Assembly (NCBI GenBank): GCA_903895005.1
Contig: CAITSH010000403.1
Location: 1 to 39,103, forward strand
Source of the DNA: an uncultured Pseudomonadota bacterium
GTDB lineage: Bacteria; Pseudomonadota; Gammaproteobacteria; Burkholderiales; SG8-39
DNA length: 39,103 nt
Direction of reading: 5' to 3'
The notes under the pieces: model-generated
The model's database searches: none
What the model saw: only the letters and a program-made list of their open reading frames with translations
Told to the model about the DNA's origin: nothing
Translations under genes and position numbers: made by a program
Shown: positions 36,157 through 39,103 of the stretch, piece by piece
Layout of the letters: every line of letters begins with the position of its first letter
Numbering within the stretch: position 1 is the first letter of the stretch

Positions 36157-36202
36157 ATAACCATAGGGTTATCTTGCCTTTCTAACATGCTCATGGTATA
36201 TC
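36157..36202 (+). promoter_or_regulatory. Promoter and dyad ahead of the 73-residue protein
   Basis: -35 TTGCCT (36174-36179), 17-base spacer, -10 TATATC (36197-36202). Directly upstream is the perfect dyad ATAACC-ATAG-GGTTAT (36157-36172). A second short palindrome AAGCGCTT lies between the -10 and the gene. The spacing suggests a regulated promoter. Confidence 0.5.
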
Positions 36203-36231
36203 TTGCGTTAAGCGCTTGATGGGAGGGGATC

Positions 36232-36453
36232 ATGCTTCATATCAGCACCACCAAATTTGGCTTTCGCATTCGCACGCGGCAGGGGCTTGTCGTGGAAAAC
36301 CTGATGATCCATGGTCGCGACGAAGCTGACGCCGAGCGCAAGCTGCGCCAGATGTACCTGCACTGCCAGATCCTGGATCGCTCGATCCAGACAGGCGGCA
36401 CGAAAGCCGCACCGATGACGTTCGAGGATGTCGTCTCTCTCGTCACCAAGTAA
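36232..36453 (+). CDS. Small protein of unknown function (73 aa)
   Basis: I do not recognise this family. The 73-residue product has no signal or membrane helix. It starts MLHISTTKFGFRIRTRQG, with a central helix-like stretch (DEADAERKLRQMYLHCQILD), a Cys at about 45, and ends in FEDVVSLVTK, so a compact alpha/beta fold is likely. The start is well supported: GGGAGGGG lies just before the ATG, and a good sigma-70 promoter is 30 bases upstream. The gene is monocistronic and converges on the orphan parA gene. Codon usage looks like its neighbours. Confidence 0.75.
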   Translation: MLHISTTKFGFRIRTRQGLVVENLMIHGRDEADAERKLRQMYLHCQILDRSIQTGGTKAAPMTFEDVVSLVTK

Positions 36454-36465
36454 CTGTCATGTCCC

Positions 36466-36480
36466 GCCGCGCAGCGCGGC
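36466..36480. terminator. GC-rich hairpin between the 73-aa gene and parA
   Basis: GCCGCG-CAG-CGCGGC is a perfect 6-bp stem 12 bases after the small gene's stop. No T-run follows, so it is a weak terminator at best. Confidence 0.3.
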
Positions 36481-36508
36481 AGGATCCGCCTCCCCCCGCA
36501 CCGGCGCT

Positions 36509-37291
36509 TCAGACTTCCAGAAACCCCGACGACAACAGCTCCTCGAGCAGGCGCGCGTAATCGGTCGCGCCGCGGCTGTCTGGTGCATAACTGAACACGT
36601 CCTTGCCCACCGCCGGGCTCTCGGCGATGGCCACCGTCTCGGCGATGCGCGTTTCGCATAACTCCGTGCCGAAGCGCGCCTTCAGCTGGTCGGCGATCTC
36701 GTGCGACATGCGCCGCCGGCCGTCAAAGCGCGTCAGCAGGTAACGCCGCTCGACGCGCTTTTTGAGCACGTGCTCGAGCGCCTTCAGCGTGTTCTCGAGC
36801 GCGAGCGCACCGCGCACCGCAAGGTGGTCGGTCGAAATCGGAATGAGCACACGCTCGGAAGCGAACACGCCGTTAAGCGACAGCACGCCAAGCATGGGAC
36901 AGCAGTCGATCAGCACCGGACGCGCCGGCTCATCGCGCGTCTGCAGGTCAAGGCCGGCACGCAGGCGGTTGAGGATTTCCGGCCCCTTGCCAAACAGCGA
37001 ATCGACCTTCATCAGCTCGGAGTGGGCAGGAACGAGCTGCCCGCCGCTGCGCCCCGCCAGCATCACCGGCCGCAGCAGTGCAGCGAGCGGCTTGCCCTCG
37101 TTATAAAACGCGAAGAGGCTTTCGCCGCCACTTTGCACTGGCGCAAGAATCCCGCTGAGGTGGGCCTGCGCATCCAGGTCAAGCAGCAGCGGTGACAGCC
37201 GCCGCGCCGCGAGCGCCGCGCCAAGATTGAGCGTCGTCGTGGTCTTGCCCACGCCGCCCTTTTGGTTGAAAACGGTCAGTCTGGAGTTCAT
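36509..37291 (-). CDS. Orphan ParA/MinD-family ATPase
   Basis: This 260-residue ATPase has the deviant Walker A KGGVGKTT (11-18), typical of ParA-like partition ATPases, followed by Walker A' DLDAQAHLS (38-46) and Walker B VLIDCCPMLG (126-135). Residues 150-170 carry ISTDHLAVRGALALENTL, the usual helix near the active site. It lacks the N-terminal DNA-binding domain of plasmid ParA. No parB-like gene and no parS-like GTTTCACGTGAAAC is visible, so chromosome partition is unlikely; a role in positioning another complex is possible. It stands between the 73-aa gene and argF. Confidence 0.88.
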   Translation of the reverse strand: MNSRLTVFNQKGGVGKTTTTLNLGAALAARRLSPLLLDLDAQAHLSGILAPVQSGGESLFAFYNEGKPLAALLRPVMLAGRSGGQLVPAHSELMKVDSLFGKGPEILNRLRAGLDLQTRDEPARPVLIDCCPMLGVLSLNGVFASERVLIPISTDHLAVRGALALENTLKALEHVLKKRVERRYLLTRFDGRRRMSHEIADQLKARFGTELCETRIAETVAIAESPAVGKDVFSYAPDSRGATDYARLLEELLSSGFLEV

Positions 37292-37321
37292 TCGCCCGGG
37301 CTGTCTGCAGTGACGCTATGC

Positions 37322-37327
37322 TAAAAT
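37322..37327 (+). promoter_or_regulatory. Putative -10 element of argF
   Basis: TAAAAT in the stretch GCTATGCTAAAATGCGG, about 209 bases before argF. The -35 is weak. If real, argF has a long leader; no attenuator hairpin with a leader peptide was evident. Confidence 0.25.
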
Positions 37328-37535
37328 GCGGTTTGGATTGATGTTTTTTTAATTCTCGCACACTTCCAGCCCGCCTCAGTTCCAGGTTACAGGCTACAAA
37401 GCTGCCAGGCGGGCAGGCAGGACCGGCGGGGAAACGGGCGCATCGACACCAGCGGAGTGGCACCTCTCGCCGCGCCGCCCGCGCTGCTCACTCGCGGCTT
37501 CCTCCACATCGTCGGCGAATTAACCGGGACGCATC

Positions 37536-38456
37536 ATGGCGGTCAAACACTACCTGCAGTTCAACGATTTCGATCTCGACGAATACGAATACATCTTCGA
37601 GCGTACGCGCTGGATCAAGACGCGCTTCAAGTCGTTCGAGAAATACTGGCCGCTCTCGGACCGCACCCTGGTGATGATTTTCGAGAAAGCCTCGACGCGC
37701 ACGCGCCTCTCCTTCGAGGCCGGCATGCAGCAGCTTGGCGGCGCCGCCATCTATCTCAACACGCGCGACTCGCAATTGGGGCGCGGCGAGCCGGTCGAGG
37801 ACGCCGCGCAGGTCATCTCGCGCATGTCCGACCTGGTGATGATCCGCACATTCGAGCAGGAAATCATCGAGCGCTTCGCGGCGAACTCGCGCGTGCCGAT
37901 CATCAACGGGCTCACCAACGAATACCACCCCTGCCAGATCCTCGCCGACATCTACACCTACATCGAGCACCGCGGTTCGATCCGCGGCAAGACGGTGACC
38001 TGGATCGGCGACTCGAACAACGTCTGCAACACCTGGCTGCAGGCGGCGGAGGTGTTTGATTTCAACGTGCACGTGTCGACCCCGCCCGGCTATGAGGTCG
38101 AAGCAGAGCGCGCCGGCCTCTACGGCAACGACCATTACGAGGAATTCCACGACCCAATGGAAGCGGCGCGCGGTGCCGACCTTGTCACCACCGACGTGTG
38201 GACCAGCATGGGTTTTGAGGCCGAGAACGAGGAGCGCAAGCGCGACTTCGAGGACTGGCAGGTGGACGCCGACATGATGAAGGTTGCCAAGCAGGACGCC
38301 CTCTTCATGCACTGCCTGCCCGCACACCGCGGTGAGGAAGTCGCCGCCGAGGTCATAGACGGCCCGCACAGCGTCGTCTGGGACGAGGCCGAGAACCGCC
38401 TGCACGCACAAAAGGCCCTGATGGAATACCTCGTGCTCGGACGGGTGAAAACCTGA
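37536..38456 (+). CDS. argF: Ornithine carbamoyltransferase
   Basis: This 306-residue enzyme transfers carbamoyl from carbamoyl phosphate to ornithine, giving citrulline in arginine synthesis. All hallmark motifs are present: STRTR (53-57, carbamoyl phosphate binding), HPCQ (131-134), and HCLPAHRGEEV (259-269) with the catalytic Cys260. VTTDVWTSMG (217-226) holds the ornithine-binding region. The ATG has a poor ribosome-binding site (CGGGAC). It is followed by argG after 108 bases, so the two likely form an operon for the last steps of arginine synthesis. Confidence 0.97.
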   Translation: MAVKHYLQFNDFDLDEYEYIFERTRWIKTRFKSFEKYWPLSDRTLVMIFEKASTRTRLSFEAGMQQLGGAAIYLNTRDSQLGRGEPVEDAAQVISRMSDLVMIRTFEQEIIERFAANSRVPIINGLTNEYHPCQILADIYTYIEHRGSIRGKTVTWIGDSNNVCNTWLQAAEVFDFNVHVSTPPGYEVEAERAGLYGNDHYEEFHDPMEAARGADLVTTDVWTSMGFEAENEERKRDFEDWQVDADMMKVAKQDALFMHCLPAHRGEEVAAEVIDGPHSVVWDEAENRLHAQKALMEYLVLGRVKT

Positions 38457-38521
38457 GCCGCGCCTGACCCGGCTGCGAAGACCGAAAAACGATCACAGAT
38501 TCACCACTTTCCCAAGCAACA

Positions 38522-38545
38522 GAACAATCAACCGAACAATCAACC
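38522..38545. repeat. 12-bp direct repeat between argF and argG
   Basis: GAACAATCAACC is repeated twice in tandem, followed by a partial third copy (GAACC). It ends about 20 bases before the argG ATG. No function is evident. Confidence 0.8.
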
Positions 38546-38564
38546 GAACCACTGGAACCCCGCA

Positions 38565-39103
<539 letters not shown>

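Noticed and set aside
36509..37291. ParA as part of a chromosome or plasmid partition system
   Set aside because: There is no parB, no parS-like site and no replication genes in the window.
38522..38545. The 12-bp repeat between argF and argG as a regulatory operator
   Set aside because: It is a simple tandem duplication without dyad symmetry and shows no match to an ArgR box that I can see.

Overview
The window looks like a chromosomal segment of a GC-rich betaproteobacterium, with no plasmid, prophage or insertion-sequence features. This is inferred from gene order: divergent murJ/rpsT followed by a DUF3579 gene and argF-argG, the ribF-ileS-lspA-ispH run, the pmbA/darP/mog cluster, and a type IV pilus minor-pilin operon. 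A genus cannot be named from the sequence alone. Nearly all genes are intact; only the two edge genes are cut.

Layout. (1) 1-3458, minus strand: an ABC export/lipid-type operon (membrane-fusion adaptor, ATPase, two FtsX-like permeases, the last cut by the left edge). (2) 3896-7499: a TRAP transporter whose two membrane subunits (dctQ, dctM) run rightward and whose Tat-exported binding protein (dctP) runs leftward, converging on one bidirectional terminator. (3) 7667-9688: a 2-oxoglutarate/Fe(II) oxygenase followed closely by a TPR protein with a GT9-like C-terminus. (4) 9870-13974: pmbA (minus) divergent from a packed plus-strand run, darP, mog, an unknown membrane protein and a serine esterase. 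(5) 14040-16563, minus: a PilZ-like unknown protein, tRNA-Thr(CGU) and a Fur/Irr-type regulator preceded by an 8-bp tandem repeat. (6) 16882-26201, plus: pilE-fimT-pilV-pilW-pilX-pilY1, closed by a strong terminator. (7) 26331-35134, minus: an orphan TonB-like protein, ispH, lspA, ileS, ribF, a SirB1-family protein and murJ. (8) 35330 to the right edge: rpsT, a DUF3579 gene, a 73-residue unknown protein, an orphan ParA ATPase, argF and the start of argG.

How genes work together. The six pilus genes encode the minor-pilin priming complex plus the large PilY1 tip protein. PilY1 (1926 aa) is much longer than usual because two blocks of tandem modules have been added, and the loop that normally binds calcium in its beta-propeller has lost key acidic residues. 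This is the most distinctive signal in the window. Other points of interest are an internally duplicated membrane protein of unknown function, a murJ promoter placed so that the transcript may be leaderless, the tandem repeat ahead of the Fur-family gene, a tRNA with two stem mismatches, and an unknown 73-aa protein with a clear promoter and dyad.

No CRISPR array, transposase, integrase or rRNA was seen. Promoter calls rest on hexamer matches by eye and are tentative.
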